From Fusarium oxysporum f. sp. lycopersici 4287 (taxonomy: Eukaryota; Ascomycota; Sordariomycetes; Hypocreales; Nectriaceae), in contig NC_030996.1 of assembly GCF_000149955.1 (NCBI RefSeq), positions 1,443,467 through 1,507,466 of the forward strand: 64,000 nt of DNA. The letters run 5' to 3'. Position 1 is the first letter of the stretch. Every line of letters starts with the position of its first letter. The position numbers were made by a program, and so were the translations under genes. The notes below the pieces were generated by a model, which saw only the letters and a program-made list of their open reading frames with translations, was not told the origin of the DNA and made no database searches. Below, in pieces: positions 33,081 through 45,343 of the stretch.

Positions 33081-33820
33081 TTTGCGGCTCTGGTGGAAAT
33101 AGTCAATAGTGGATAAGGACTTAGGAGATAATTAGGGCGGGGCGGGCAGACTTATGCTGACGGGCAGAGTTAAGCTGGATGCCTGTCAGCTGATATTGCC
33201 TTGTTGATGCCTGAAATGTAAATATGCAAATATGTATTTAAGAGATAAAGCTGATTACTTAAGTATGCCATACATAATTGCCAAGGCCTGAGTTACGAAG
33301 TGGTGCAGAGGTGTGCTGTGACACACTCTCCTTACTGTTCTCGTTGCACATTTGAGCTCCCCAGTCCACACGACTACTGCTGAAGATTTCTTCGTGCAGT
33401 CAGCTTGGGCATAAGTGCTCAGGCAGAAATACGCCTCATATTATTTTCTTAGTATATTGCTTCAATTACTTCATGTCTGCTGCGATAAATTACCATTGCT
33501 GATGTCCACTCACCTCGACGAACTACGGAGATTGTTATACTCTAGCCACTATCTCATCAAAAGAATTCAGAGGCAAATTATACTTACGCAAGTCTGACCC
33601 AATCTCCACGTCGTTTTCACCGTTATTACAGTGTTGCCAACCGAGCTTTAAATAAGCAATAATACATTGGCATTTTATACTTCTATATATTAACCTGACA
33701 TTCTTGTATCTTTAAAGTATAAGAGTAATAGTCTCTGATTAAAAAGCATCAACTAAAACATTCTCTAAGTTACATGCCTATGGAATGATCCCGATTTAGG
33801 GAATGGAAGCCTCTGGCTGT
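33081..33820. other. Intergenic, about 0.74 kb
   Basis: Upstream of the helical-domain gene and downstream of the DHA2 transporter. AT-rich toward 33640-33780. No gene or RNA supported. Confidence 0.55.
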
Positions 33821-35902
33821 TTACTTTGCTAGACGCGGATGTCTCTCCAACAAGAATAAAGAAGCGATCAAACCAGCAGCAGACATGGCCGTCATGAATA
33901 TATTCTGCAAGTTGTAACCTTCGGCAAATGCCTTTCTCACAGCTAGCTGCTGGGACCGTTCTAGATCATTTATCGCAGATACGGAATCAAGGATAGCCGC
34001 TGCCTGCTCCGAAGAGACAAGGTCGTGCAATTTCGGTTTCAGATGATTGTTGAGAAGCGTGGCGCTGCGAACCTGTCAGTAACTCATGTTTGGCGGGGTC
34101 ATGACGGGTCGACATTACCAGATTGCGAGCGAGACGGTGCCACCGAGGACACGGATCTGGGTCAGTGCACCCATCATCACCGCTTATCCTTGTTAGCAGT
34201 CTTGATTGTCATCGACAAGGGTTCACGCACGCAGATTTTCTTCACTGACCACTACTCTAGCAAAGGTCAAGACGGTGGCCAGACTCATACCGAACCCAAT
34301 TCCCATCAACACCTCATATCCGTACTGAGCATCTGGCATGCTAGTCGTATCTGTGGACAGTGAGCACGTTAAGCCGACGCCTAAGACTTGTAGCACCGCA
34401 GCGATAGTTATCAGGTATGCGGGCGGCACCTTAGCATTTCCGGTCAAGTAAGCTGAAAGAACCGTTGCGGCAGGAGAAGTTAGCATCATGGGAAGTAGGA
34501 TGATGCCAGCGCGAGATGGTGACATTCCATACACTGCTTGCGCCCTTTGCGGAATGTTGACGATCATTGAGACGAAAGGGAAGCCAACGAAGCAAGTCGT
34601 CCTGTACAATTAGTCAGTAAATGTGGAGGAGTAAAAGGGTGCGTGGCTTACAGTAGCATGGCGCTTGAGATCCTATCCTTGCAAATACTGGGCGGGAACA
34701 CAGGTTCTTGCTTGCTTGGCGACTTTTCAACGTAGACTTCCCAGAAACCAAAGGCGATGAAGAGCACAACTGCCAAAACCAGGGTGGCTATGACAATCGC
34801 GTTGCCCCATGAGTATCGAGTACCTCCCTCCTCAAGTGCGAACACGAGGAGAACTGAGGCTGCAAGGAGAAGTATTATTCCGAGCACGTCGATCCTGACC
34901 CAGTTCGAGCGTCGAACCTTTGACCGCAGTACTTTCAGAAGGGAGAGGCTGGATGATTCTTCGGAAGCCGGTAGGAAGAAGCAAACCATAACAAAGGCAA
35001 TGGCTCCTCCCGGAAGACTATGGTCTTGTGTCAGCATGTTACGATGGAGCATAAAGCCAGGGTCGTACTTGAGAAGAAAGACCCAACGCCAGGTTGAATG
35101 CTGGCTAATCACACCTCCCAAGATAGGGCCCAGAACGCTTGCGGTGATGAAGACTGTCGACATGACGCCCATGTATTTTGCGTATTTGCTGATCGGCACT
35201 AAGCTCGGAGCGATTGCGAGAATCATGGCATAGATGCCTGATGCGCCAATGCCTTGGAACGCTCGAAGGATGATGCTAAGAGGTTGTTAGCGAGGTATCA
35301 GACTGGATGTTAATATTGCCTACAGATCAACGACATTGTTTGCAGCACCACAAAGACCAGAGAACAACGTGAAAATGAGTAGTGCAAGCAAAAGCATCGT
35401 CTTCTTCCCGAAAACGTCGCTAAGCTTGGCATAAATAGTCAAAAAGCCTGCCACCGTCAGTAATATGTCTGCCATAAGAAAGAAGCAATGTGCGTACCGG
35501 TATATGTCAACAAGTAGGATGTGACGATCCAATCACGAAGGATGAAGCCATTGAGGGCATTGGTTATGGAGACCAACGATGTACTGACGATGGTTGTCTC
35601 GAGTGTTGATAAGAAGAGACTGATCCAAAGCCTGGCACGATAAGCTTAAAGTCAGTGAAATATTAGATTTCGTAACTGACTTACGCTGCGCTCAAAGAAT
35701 GAAGCTTCCAACCTGTAAGATATTTCTTATCGTCGTTGTTCTCCGTCGGATCTACTTCAGGGGAGGCCGCCGCATTGTAGAGAATTGGCGCCGATCCTTT
35801 GCTCTGCAGTGTTGTCTCAGTGGGTTTAGTGGGCGCAGGGGGCTCTGTATCCATTTCGTAGCCCGGTTCCTGACTGCGACTTGTACGACGCTGCATTGTC
35901 AA
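33821..35902 (-). CDS. MFS drug:H+ antiporter, DHA2 (14-helix) type
   Basis: Plasma-membrane exporter in about six exons. The cytoplasmic N-terminus (MTMQRRTSRSQEPGYEMD) precedes LSTLETTIVSTSLVSI, matching the family's first-helix signature. Later motifs are KLSDVFGKKTMLLLAL (motif A loop), LRAFQGIGASGIY (motif B region) and SVLGPILGGVISQHSTWRW (antiporter motif C). Helices continue through VLGIILLLAASVLLVFAL, RAGIILLPMMLTSPAA and GFGMSLATVLTFARVVV, ending ERHPRLAK. DHA2 members export toxic compounds and fungal metabolites. Divergent from the alpha/beta hydrolase, with a 488-bp shared upstream region. Cargo unknown. Confidence 0.9.
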
Positions 35903-36390
35903 AAAGACATTGTGAGCAATTTTATTTCAAAGAGAAAGAAGTCAAGCAGAGAATTGAAATCATTTTTTGGGAGGTGCGAAGATTAATCGGACCATTTTAA
36001 TTAGCTGAACGTGTTGGTAGACGCGAAGACGCGCAAGCGACCCTCCATGAATCCTTCGAGATACGACATGCTGCTGAGGCCAGAGTGTCCAACACAATTA
36101 TCATCGCTTAATCCCTGTAGTTTCAGATCCTGAATCAGCTTTCATCCTACCGCGACTATAATTAGAGTTAACAGTTTATTACCTTTGGTACCTACAGATT
36201 CATTCTCGCTTGGGGTCGTTTTGAGCTATGCCAGGCAAACTTGTCCAGGGCAGAACAATCAGGATGCCGCGTTCGGATAAATATTAGCCGACTCAATTCA
36301 GTGGCGTAGCTCAACTGAAGTCCTAGCAACCACCATGATCTGAATAACATTCTGCAGATAATCTGCCGTTAAGAGTGAACCTCAGCAACC
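35903..36390. promoter_or_regulatory. Shared upstream region of transporter and hydrolase
   Basis: 488 bp between divergent starts. No gene. Co-regulation of the pair is inferred from orientation only. Confidence 0.45.
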
Positions 36391-37224
36391 ATGTCGCAAG
36401 CATCTACACTTCAACAAGAGCTTTTTTTCAAGTCATATAATGACGCCTCTCCGACGACGATCGTCTTGCTCCATGGGCTCTTCAGCTGCAACCTCGAATG
36501 GGAGCACGTTATTCCCCACCTCAGCGACTACCATCTCATCGTCCCAGATCTCCCAAAACACTCTCAATCAAGAGAAATAGGGCCATGGTCAATTGAGCTC
36601 GCCGCAGATTCTGTCGCGCATCTTATCCGAAAACATGCTCACGGTGGACAAGCACACGTTGTTGGCCTTTCACTAGGCGGCTTCACCACGATGGAAATAA
36701 TCCGCCGACATCCAGACCTCGTTAAATCAGCATTCGTCACTGGTTCAACTCCATTCCGGCCATGGCAAGTCTGGGCAGCGGAGCGACCTAGCCTCCTACA
36801 TTACGGTCTCAAACTCGTTCTTAATAGTGGTTTCTACACTCTCAGCGTCTGGATGAAGGGTCTCAAAGATCATACCCAGCTCAAGAACGAGATCGCTGCC
36901 AACAATGATTGGAACTTGGTCAATGACGCTTACGCCGGGCTTGCCAAGTGGCAGCATGAAGACGTCAAAGCAGTTGGTGAGAAGGACAAGCGGATATTGG
37001 CAGCCGCTGGAGATCAAGGTGATGATTTTGATGGTGCGAAGGAAATGGCTCTGGCGTTTCGCAATGAAGGGCGCGAGGATGGAAAGAAGAGTACTGCAGT
37101 TCTTATCAAGGGGGCTATTCATGCATGGAATTTGCAATTTCCAGAATTGTTTGCCGAAAGTATCAAAGCTTGGGTTGAAGGGAAGCCTCTTCCTCAAGAT
37201 TTTGTGAACTTGATTGACGGGTGA
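36391..37224 (+). CDS. Alpha/beta-fold hydrolase
   Basis: Intronless 277-aa hydrolase. Oxyanion strand IVLLHGLF at about residues 24-31, nucleophile elbow VGLSLGGF with Ser about 94, acidic candidate around AAAGDQGDD, and C-terminal His in GAIHAWNLQFPE. No signal peptide, so probably cytosolic; substrate (ester, lactone, epoxide or C-C bond) cannot be read. It lies between a divergent transporter and a convergent Zn2Cys6 regulator, which suggests a place in the small cluster at 33.8-44.7 kb. Confidence 0.88.
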   Translation: MSQASTLQQELFFKSYNDASPTTIVLLHGLFSCNLEWEHVIPHLSDYHLIVPDLPKHSQSREIGPWSIELAADSVAHLIRKHAHGGQAHVVGLSLGGFTTMEIIRRHPDLVKSAFVTGSTPFRPWQVWAAERPSLLHYGLKLVLNSGFYTLSVWMKGLKDHTQLKNEIAANNDWNLVNDAYAGLAKWQHEDVKAVGEKDKRILAAAGDQGDDFDGAKEMALAFRNEGREDGKKSTAVLIKGAIHAWNLQFPELFAESIKAWVEGKPLPQDFVNLIDG

Positions 37225-37340
37225 AGTGATGAAGGCGCTTAACTTGCTTGAGATAGAATACAGATACTTATTATCCATTATGAAATCACAACTCCCAGAT
37301 ACCTGTACTCCTGCCGCACACTGCCCAAGAAACGCAAATC

Positions 37341-39682
37341 CTACCATGTGGTACTGTTGAAGAAACCAAAGATCGGAAGAACTGGCGTCTGCGTATCCAT
37401 ACTGTCCATGGTGGGAAGGTTACCTGACATGGACCAGTCCCCAGTCATAGTTGGGCTTTGAAACATATCCGTTGAGGCACTCCCGTTTGTGCCCATCTGC
37501 ATCTGATCCATAGCTCCTAGGCCACCGCCATTTATGGGCTGGAAGGGCATCTCTCTGGGGCTCATCCATGACAATCCAGCTTGCGAGACAGCAATTCGAA
37601 GCTTCTGCACACATTCAGGAACCTCAAAGGGAGTTCCAAGCTGCTCAAGAGCCCTTTGTCGAGGTTCCCAAGCTTTCAGCAACAATCTTGCGAGCTGAAG
37701 GTTCTTATGCTGAGACAGATTCCAAAGCTCCTCATGATGCCGGTAAAAATGATCGAAAATGTTCCATGTCCGTTCTGTAAAAGATCCAACTGGTGAGCGA
37801 TGGACAAGTTGACCCGCGAGAAAGACGAGTGAATCGAAGTGAAAGTGGGACTTTGATGAGTACGCAAAAGGACCGTTCGCTATGAGATCATGAAGCGCGT
37901 GTTCATTCTCATTATGTGCCAGCCAGATTCGAAAGAAGTTATCATGAGAGTTCTTAACTTCAGTCCCCCATTCTGGTGTTTCTTCCATTGGTGTCGCCAT
38001 CGTTCTGACTTCTCGCAAGATATGAGGTCGAAAGGCCAGGGCGAAGACGTGAAGTGGACCTCCTGATGGATCACAGTACTGTTTCTCAACCTCACTCATC
38101 TTTTTGTCGAATTCATCAGCGAGATGTGTCAACTTATCCAACGACTCGTGATAGAGATCATATTCAGGCGTTCCGGGCTCCACGTCTTGACCTCCTAGCA
38201 GAAGGTGTTCGAAATCGGACATCTGATGGTCTTTGACAAAGTGAACAATCTCATAGAGAACCAGAGCAAACGCCATTTCTGTGGTACCCTGCCTGTTCTG
38301 GATCACCTTGGATTCTGGGGAAAAGTCCGTGTCGTTGATATTATGAGGAAGCTTGGTGTCGCAACCCAGCGGCAACAGTGTTGGGTTCATTCCAGATGTT
38401 GCGGCGTACATGCAGTCCAGTATGATGATTCGCCACCATACTCGACGACGCATCTCTGTGTCGAAAGGAGTCAGGCCGAGTGCCTCGCCATCCCGATGGA
38501 CACCCATTTTGTGAGCTATGCGAATAACGACTCCGCTGAGCACCCACACGGCGTCATGGTTGCTGCGGCCTTGTAAGGCGATCTGTAAAGTAATTAACTT
38601 CGAAGTGCATCCTGGTCGGGGTCTGTGGTCTTACCAAGTATAATACAAGAGCTTGGAGAACGACCATATCATAATTCCTGAGAAAATTGACCTTGTTCAG
38701 TGCCATCTTCAGGCCTTGGGTGAATATCTGTAATGCTTCGTCCTTATGCAAGCCCAACATCGTCATTGCTTCCTCGCCCGTCAAAGTGACGGCAGAAACA
38801 AGATAGATAGCATATAAAAGTGCTCGGTTCTTGTGCGATATATCAGAGTGGTTTGTCATTGCGCCTATTACCAAATGCTCTGTAGTTGGAGTATGTATCA
38901 TTTTGGTTACGGGATTGACTCTCTCGAGAAACACCTGCCATAAGCGAAGGATCTGGAAAGGCAAAGGAGCTTGATCATTAATACTCAAAGCGGAAGTCCT
39001 GGCTAAAAGAAGGTCATCGTCCTCATGGGGAGCGGGTGAATCGGTGGGATGGCAAATCTCTTCGTCTGACGTGTCCTCATCGAGAATATGACGCATTTCT
39101 GAGATCTATGCACTGACTGTTAGTAAAGGACCTGAGAAACCGTATATTGGAACGGGATGTCGGACATTTTCGTGTATTCTGCCCCAGATGTAGCTATCCA
39201 GGAACTTGTACCCGCCATTCCGAACTACTAACTTGCCAGGACCAGTTGGCGTCTGGGCGCCGTGCCCGTTAGATTGAGCCGGTGAAGACCTGGTCCATAT
39301 TTCCATCGGATCATGGGGTGTCAGTCCATTTGTGTCAGAACCTTGCTTGGGTGAGTCTTGGGAGGTGTACTGCTCCAGCAGCGCCTCAAGGTTCTTGATC
39401 CTCTCTTGTAGTAGCGCATTTGGGGCTCTTCTCTTGCGAGCTGGAGCAGGCGTTGACGGCACGCAAGGTACATTTGCCTGAACGTTTCAGTTTCAAAAAC
39501 ATCTTCTGAAGCTTAGAGCGTACCTTTATGCAGTTGTTGCAAGGAAACACGCGATTGCATTTCACCTTGCGATGCTGACAGTGGTTGCACGCCAAGACCC
39601 GTGGCGTTTTGGGCGCTGGCGCGGAGGCATCGGAATGATAAGGCGAGTCTTGAAGCTGCTGGAAATCCGATCCACCATTCAT
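37341..39682 (-). CDS. Zn2Cys6 transcription factor with fungal-specific regulatory domain
   Basis: Four exons. The first (start 39680-39682) holds most of the zinc cluster, [20 protein letters not shown], and an intron interrupts the cluster before NVPCVPS, a common intron site in this family. A basic linker and short coiled coil follow ([18 protein letters not shown]). The fungal_trans domain includes [39 protein letters not shown] and [12 protein letters not shown]. The C-terminus is Met/Gly/Ser-rich and may activate transcription. Divergent from the Gfo/Idh/MocA oxidoreductase (about 610 bp between starts), a likely target by position only. Confidence 0.92.
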
Positions 39683-40291
39683 GATTATCGACTATTATTC
39701 TTCAGTACTTAAATAATTTCGGCGAGTGGGTTTTATCAGAGTAATGTAATGAAGCATTGTAAGAGTTGGAAATTTCCAGGTGTCGGTATTTCCGTGACGT
39801 GATAAACTCGGTATCTCGGGCTCTTATACGACCCCGGTCACGGCATTATCGAGGGTTCAATCTACGAGCCAATCAGCTACACCTCGGCAATTTCCATATG
39901 GTTTTGACAGATACCGAACTGTTATGCAAACGGCTCATTCGGAATCACCTTTCATTACGTCGGTGCGATAATCTCGTGTCTTTGATGTTCTGCAGTGAAG
40001 CAGAGAGTAGAGAGTTGATCGGTTTACCTCACCTAATCCACTAATGCACTCTTCCGCCCTTATTCCCTTAGACTCGCCGACAATTGCCAGATTGAGGCAA
40101 TACTCCAAATGCTGTGCCGCCAAATTAATGGCCTCACGAATGTCAATTTTCAGGTTACGGACTTCTCACCGTCATCGCCATGATGTCACGTATTTACAGC
40201 TATAAGAAAGTCAGAGTTTCGGTTCTCGATCACTCAATTTTTCTGCGCATGATATTTTTATTCTTGAAATTTCAAGATCAATCCGCTCACC
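39683..40291. promoter_or_regulatory. Shared upstream region of regulator and oxidoreductase
   Basis: About 610 bp with no gene. A CGG-N5-CCG arrangement occurs at 39784-39794 (CGGTATTTCCG), a possible Zn2Cys6 dimer site; a single occurrence is weak evidence. Confidence 0.4.
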
Positions 40292-41380
40292 ATGTCTGCT
40301 CCATTTGGCCTCGCTGTCGTGGGGACGAATTGGATCACCAACTCTTTTGTTCAATCATGCCATGAGAGCAAACTATTTCAACTCACTGCTGTGTATTCAA
40401 GAAAGCTCGACACTGCAAGAAATTTCATTTCAGAGACGCCCTCGATCAAGGAGGCTTCTAGAGTGGAAGCTTACGATGATTTGGACACCATGCTGTCCAA
40501 AGGTTCCAATATCGATGTTGTGTACATTGCATCACCCAACTCGTTGCACTATGAACAGGGCATCAAGTCTTTGAATGCTGGCAAACATGTAATCATGGAA
40601 AAGCCCTTCGCCTCCAACATGAAGGAGCTCGAAGCTCTTTACGAGCTCGCCGACTCCAAGGGTCTCTTCATTCTAGAAGCTTATCGCCACATTCAAGAGC
40701 CCAACTTCAAGACACTTCAGAGGCTACTTGATGATGAGAAGACCAGGACGGAGAAGTTTGGGAAGATTTATGGCGCAAGCCTCTCGATGGCAGTGTATTC
40801 GCCATTATTTGGAGACATCACAGAAGGCAACGTTCCAAATGTTGCGTCTCCCAAGTTCAGTGGAGGCTGTTTATGGGATATGGGTTGCTATCCTGTCACA
40901 TTCGCTGTCCGACTCTTTGGCAAACCCTCGTCTCAGACATATTTCCCAGTCATCCTCGAAACAGGTGTCGATGGCGGTGGTCTCATCGTGTTCCAGTACA
41001 CGCCTGAGTCTTCAAAGCACCAGCAGAGCTTTACACTCTCGGCCCGCACGAGCAAGATTTATGACTCCCAAGCACCAACCGAGATCTACTGTGAGAGGGG
41101 AACCATCAAGATCTTTGGTGGTCAGGCTTCGAACGTCACAGACATCTGTACTATGGAGTTCATCCCAAGAGGATCACAAGAGTCTGAGGAGCTGGGAGAT
41201 ACCAGTCCTGAGTATACAGATATGTTGAACCTGACTTGGGAGGCCAAGGAGCTTGGACGTATCATTAAGGAGAGTGATCGGGAAGCTGAAGCTGACTTGA
41301 GGGCGCTTAGCCGAAGTGTTCTCACAATGATGGAGGATATGAGGAAGAAGAATGGTATTGTGTTTGGTAGTGATCCATGA
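40292..41380 (+). CDS. Gfo/Idh/MocA-family NAD(P)-dependent oxidoreductase
   Basis: Intronless 362-aa oxidoreductase. The N-terminal Rossmann fold starts FGLAVVGTNWITNSF, an unusual form of the GxGxxG turn (G-T-N-W). IDVVYIASPNSLHYEQG at about 74-90 is family-typical, and EKPF at about 103-106 carries the characteristic Lys. The C-terminal alpha/beta domain includes GGCLWDMGCYPV, matching the dimeric dihydrodiol dehydrogenase-like subgroup. Such enzymes oxidise sugars, polyols or trans-dihydrodiols. No signal peptide. Sits between two Zn2Cys6 regulator genes. Confidence 0.92.
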   Translation: MSAPFGLAVVGTNWITNSFVQSCHESKLFQLTAVYSRKLDTARNFISETPSIKEASRVEAYDDLDTMLSKGSNIDVVYIASPNSLHYEQGIKSLNAGKHVIMEKPFASNMKELEALYELADSKGLFILEAYRHIQEPNFKTLQRLLDDEKTRTEKFGKIYGASLSMAVYSPLFGDITEGNVPNVASPKFSGGCLWDMGCYPVTFAVRLFGKPSSQTYFPVILETGVDGGGLIVFQYTPESSKHQQSFTLSARTSKIYDSQAPTEIYCERGTIKIFGGQASNVTDICTMEFIPRGSQESEELGDTSPEYTDMLNLTWEAKELGRIIKESDREAEADLRALSRSVLTMMEDMRKKNGIVFGSDP

Positions 41381-41512
41381 TTGGCGTGTCATCCTTGAGA
41401 CCTAGCTATAACGTTGCAAGATAAATAGGTGGCTACTTATAGAAAAAGCACGACTTCCTTTTTTCATACCCGATCTTCCAAGTCGTTATCAATCTGCATT
41501 TCCCGGGGCTGC

Positions 41513-43714
41513 CTAATTTTGCAACATATTCGGAATTTCGTCACCGAGAGTCATATCACCGTCAACAAACGAGATACTAAAGACATCAACTCCTTCTGCA
41601 AATCCACCAAAGCCACTAAAGTCAAACATATCCGTCGATAAAGCCCAATCGGCTTCAACTGAGGTTTGACCTGCCAGCGTCGGGCTTCCAGGTCGCGTTG
41701 GAGTTGACAAGGAGGTGTAGTCGACACTTTGCCACAGAGCTTTGACGTCTCCAGGAGTTCGCTCGACGTTTGAGGGTGAAAGCTCTTGACCGCGAGTCTC
41801 ACACTGGCTGTGGAACCTTTCCAATCGTTTAACCTGTGAGGCTAAGAGTTAGAATGATTCTCTCGGTAGAGAGCGGCACGGGCTTACCATCAGGGCAGCG
41901 TGGTTCCAGTAACATGATAGGTCTTGTAATGATTCCCTAGCAGCACGGTAGTGCCTCTGACTCTCCTTTCGAATATGGTCTCTCTCATCGTTCGTAGATA
42001 GGGCGTGAATTGTACCAGCAACCATGATACAGTATCCATAAATTGAGGTTAGTATAAGAACATTCTGATTTTTCATATCCAGCAGATCCGTGATGCTCTT
42101 CGCGTGAGTTCTACACTTTTCCCAGGCCGTCTTCATGAAAACTGATGGGGCCTTTTGTTTGCCGGATTGAAGCCGTTGTTGAATCAGGAATGGATGATGA
42201 AGTAGACAGTGAGATAAGTGGAACATAGCCTTGGCGAAGATGAAGGAGCCTGCGAGGAGTTGATCAACGACACCGTCGACCGTGCATCGTTGCTTGAGGC
42301 TTTCCGCTGGGTCTTCATTCATCCCGAAGTAGTGTTCTGCTTGGAGCAATGCCGATGATAGAGTGGCGTAAGGCGCTGTCGAAGACCAAGGAAGTCCCAT
42401 CTGAGAAGTTTGGGTATCATGCAAAACGTAATGCGAGACACGACCAAGAATAGATGCCATCACATTGATGAGACCAAGTGGACAGCATCCGTCGATAGCT
42501 TCTTGTTCGACGCAATCACCCGTCAGTTCATCGAGAAAGGGTGTCTTTTCCTCGCGGCCCTCCTTGAATGCATCCTCGGAGCATGGTAAAGACACCTTGC
42601 ATTCCTCGTCCCGGATGCCGGAGAAGCGCCCACGAGAAAGACTGATGAGTTTGTCTTGGAGATACAGAGACCAGAAAGTCCGTTTTCGTTCCTCGCGTTC
42701 TGCCGCAGGTAGTGATGGGTCGGGTTCCAGGTGAAACCTGTTATTCTGAGCAAGACGAATGGCAAAACCGAGCTTCATATGAGCTTGGCTACAGAGACCG
42801 GCTAGACGATTCGGTTTGTTAGTAACTGTTCCAAAGTGCGAACTATATCGTTTCAAGATGAATTGACTCACCCGGAACCTCAGTGCTTACTATCAATATG
42901 ATGGTTTGGATGACTGTCAAAATCTTTTCCGCTGGCGCATTGCCAGTCCAAGGAAGTTCTATACTTTCCCAAGCCTTGGCAGCATAGCTAGATGCATCAT
43001 CAGGACAGTTGGCTTGGGTGACTGGGAGAGACGAATATCGTCTTGCCGCCGACAAGAATCCCCAGAGTAAATAGGTTGGCAACGTGTCATCAGAAAGGCG
43101 TTGCCGAAAGGTAGGTTCGTGAAAGAGGGAGTAAGGTTGGCTGTGACAGTAGCGGAAGTAGACATCGGCAGCAAAGAGAAGGGAACTTGGTTGAGGGCGT
43201 TCATTGGCATGAGATTGTATGGTGGAGGGGGTTTGAAGAAGAACGGGGGCTGGGGTGTTGGCTTGGTAGTGAGTGCGTTTATTGGGTGGTTGTTGACTTG
43301 TGGCGAGCGGCAGCAGTCTATATCTTGATCAGAACGGGATAATATGTATAACAGGTTAATGATTCTGACCTTTCGACTGTCGCTTGCAGCGTTGATATCT
43401 GATCTTCTAAAGAGGCAAACCGCGACGTGATGTTATCCTACCCAAGGTCAGCATCGCCAACCCAAGAACAGTGGACCACAAACCATAATAGCCTCAGGCA
43501 CATCCCCCAAAGCAGGCTGAACAGCCAAACTCGTCCTTCTAAGACTCCTCCCATCCTCCGCATAAACACAAGGCTGGCCAAGCCGATTACAAAACTGACA
43601 TATCGGTTTCTCACCCGTGCAGCGAACTTTTTTCTTCCTACAATTGAGGCAGGCTTGGCGAATCCTCTTGCGACGGCTCTCAGGCCCGTCAGAATCGTCG
43701 TGGGAGTCTGACAT
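41513..43714 (-). CDS. Zn2Cys6 transcription factor with fungal-specific regulatory domain
   Basis: Multi-exon regulator starting at ATG 43712-43714 (MSDSHDDSDGPESRRKR); the frame is open upstream, but this start directly precedes the basic zinc cluster. Cluster: CLNCRKKKVRCTGEKPICQF followed by CNRLGQPC. Middle-homology region: SSYAAKAWESIEL, LCSQAHMKLGFAIRLAQNNR, ERKRTFWSLYLQDKLISLSRGR. The C-terminal exon is acidic and Gly-rich (DFSGFGGFAEGVDVF), possibly an activation segment. Divergent from a second, much smaller Zn2Cys6 gene, with only about 270 bp between starts. Confidence 0.9.
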
Positions 43715-43987
43715 TATGACGAATATTATGGGCTTGGAGGGTTTGCTGATTCGATAAGGGAGATGCAGGATGGGATAAGGGACGGGTCGAGGTGCGGTTT
43801 GCGGGGATGCGGGCGGCGCGGCTATACACGGTTGTGTAATGCCGTGTTGCGGTCCGATACCCGCCACCACTTGCAGATCAGCCAAACTTTAAGTTTCTTT
43901 ATATGTGAGATATCGCAGTGAGTGTCATACATATGATGAACGATTACTTTGACCTTTTAAAGTCTTGAGAATCTGTTCATTGACACC

Positions 43988-44738
43988 ATGTCAGATAACC
44001 CAGCAGCAACAGAAGCGCAACAGTATACCCGGCATACAATTGGTCGCCGGAAACGCAGAGCCCGCAGAGCATGCCTAACTTGCAGATCTCGAAAGGTCCG
44101 ATGCGATGTGATGCAAAAGTCACCTTGCAGTAACTGTCAATGGAGCTCGTGCGAGTGTGTAGTGATAGGACCTCGTCGATCACCGTGAGTCAGCTTCCAG
44201 AGTCTACCAACGGTATCGCTGACAAACATAGTTGCAAGAAGAACAAATTAGACAATAAAGCTTTCAAGCATCCCAAAAAGGAAGAAGTCCCCGTTGAGGC
44301 CACGCGCGATATTTTAAGCTATCCATACTCTCCAACGTCGTCGGATATCGAGGTAAAGGACGAAGAGTCCAGAGGTGAGTCAAGTTTCTCATAAACCGCT
44401 TTTCTCTAGCATCATTAATGGTCTCTTTCTAACAACTCCAATAAGTCTTTGAGGGATCATACCCTCCTATAGACTATATTCATTCACCCTTGACACCTAT
44501 TTCGCAACTTGAAGACGAGTACTGTTTCGGCTCGCAATACGCTAGCAGCCGCGCAGGTCAGACTTCCCGTATTGCTTGGGGTAACCCAAGCGCAACTTCT
44601 CTATCATCTCCCGCCTCGTCTGAAATAACAAAAGAACAAGAGTCGGACCCCATCATATGGTATGGTGGCGAGGGAATAGATGACGATCTAATAGGCAGTC
44701 TGCTGGCACTTCCATTTGACAATCTGAGACACATTTGA
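43988..44738 (+). CDS. Short Zn2Cys6 DNA-binding protein without middle-homology domain
   Basis: Three exons; both introns join in frame (CACCGTGAGT...ACATAG giving SPCKKNK, and AGAGGTGAGT...AATAAG giving RVFEGSY). The predicted protein is only about 210 aa. After a very basic leader (GRRKRRARRA) come the six zinc-cluster cysteines, CLTCRSRKVRCD and CSNCQWSSCEC. The remainder is polar, with KKNKLDNKAFKHPKKEE, Ser/Pro stretches and an acidic end IIWYGGEGIDDDLIG. No fungal_trans domain is present, so it may act as a minimal activator or modulator. The second acceptor (AAG) is weaker than consensus but keeps frame. Confidence 0.8.
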
Positions 44739-45343
44739 TGGCCACGTTATTGAGAAACTCAATAAACACGGACCGAAGCGCGAGACGGGACCGACACTAA
44801 TTACCACGCCCGACAAAGGAATTTTTAACTATATGCGGCCGTCATGATAAATGACATTGCTCGGACTCTGATCTCGCCCTGAAACATTCCGGTCTATTGC
44901 CATAATTACAGGTTAGGCAGCGTCAGCCATGCTGAGGTCTAATCGCGGCTAATGACCCCCGGGCCCACCAAGAATTTTTACCCCAAATTTTGGCAAACAT
45001 TCAGTGCCAAGCTGGCGCACGTGGATCTACAAACATTGCAACTGGGGAATGCAAAAAATCGGGTTTCTGCCGAGACTGTCATTATTTCGACTGCGCATTG
45101 ATGGAATAAGGCTGGGCGAAAGGCACGTCAATACAATAATACAGCGCGTCAATGACATTTGAGCGCGCATGGGGTCAAGGAAGTCGGGCAATTACAGAAA
45201 GGCTACAGTAGCCACAACGCTTGTATTGAGTGTTTTTATAGTAAAACTAGAGACCAGTACACCAGGCCAAATGAATCGAAAAGCCAAGACGCCGTCACCC
45301 ACGGGTATTGTCCGTTGTTATTCCCCCATCAGGCATGAAGCTT
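44739..45343. other. Intergenic, about 0.6 kb
   Basis: Between the short Zn2Cys6 gene and the convergent GPI-type gene. One more CGGACCG word occurs at 44769-44775 but without the ACRA extension. No gene supported. Confidence 0.5.

Noticed and set aside
44769..44775. Sixth CGGACCG site
   Set aside because: Lacks the CGGACCGACRA extension and does not lie upstream of a sugar gene; consistent with chance.
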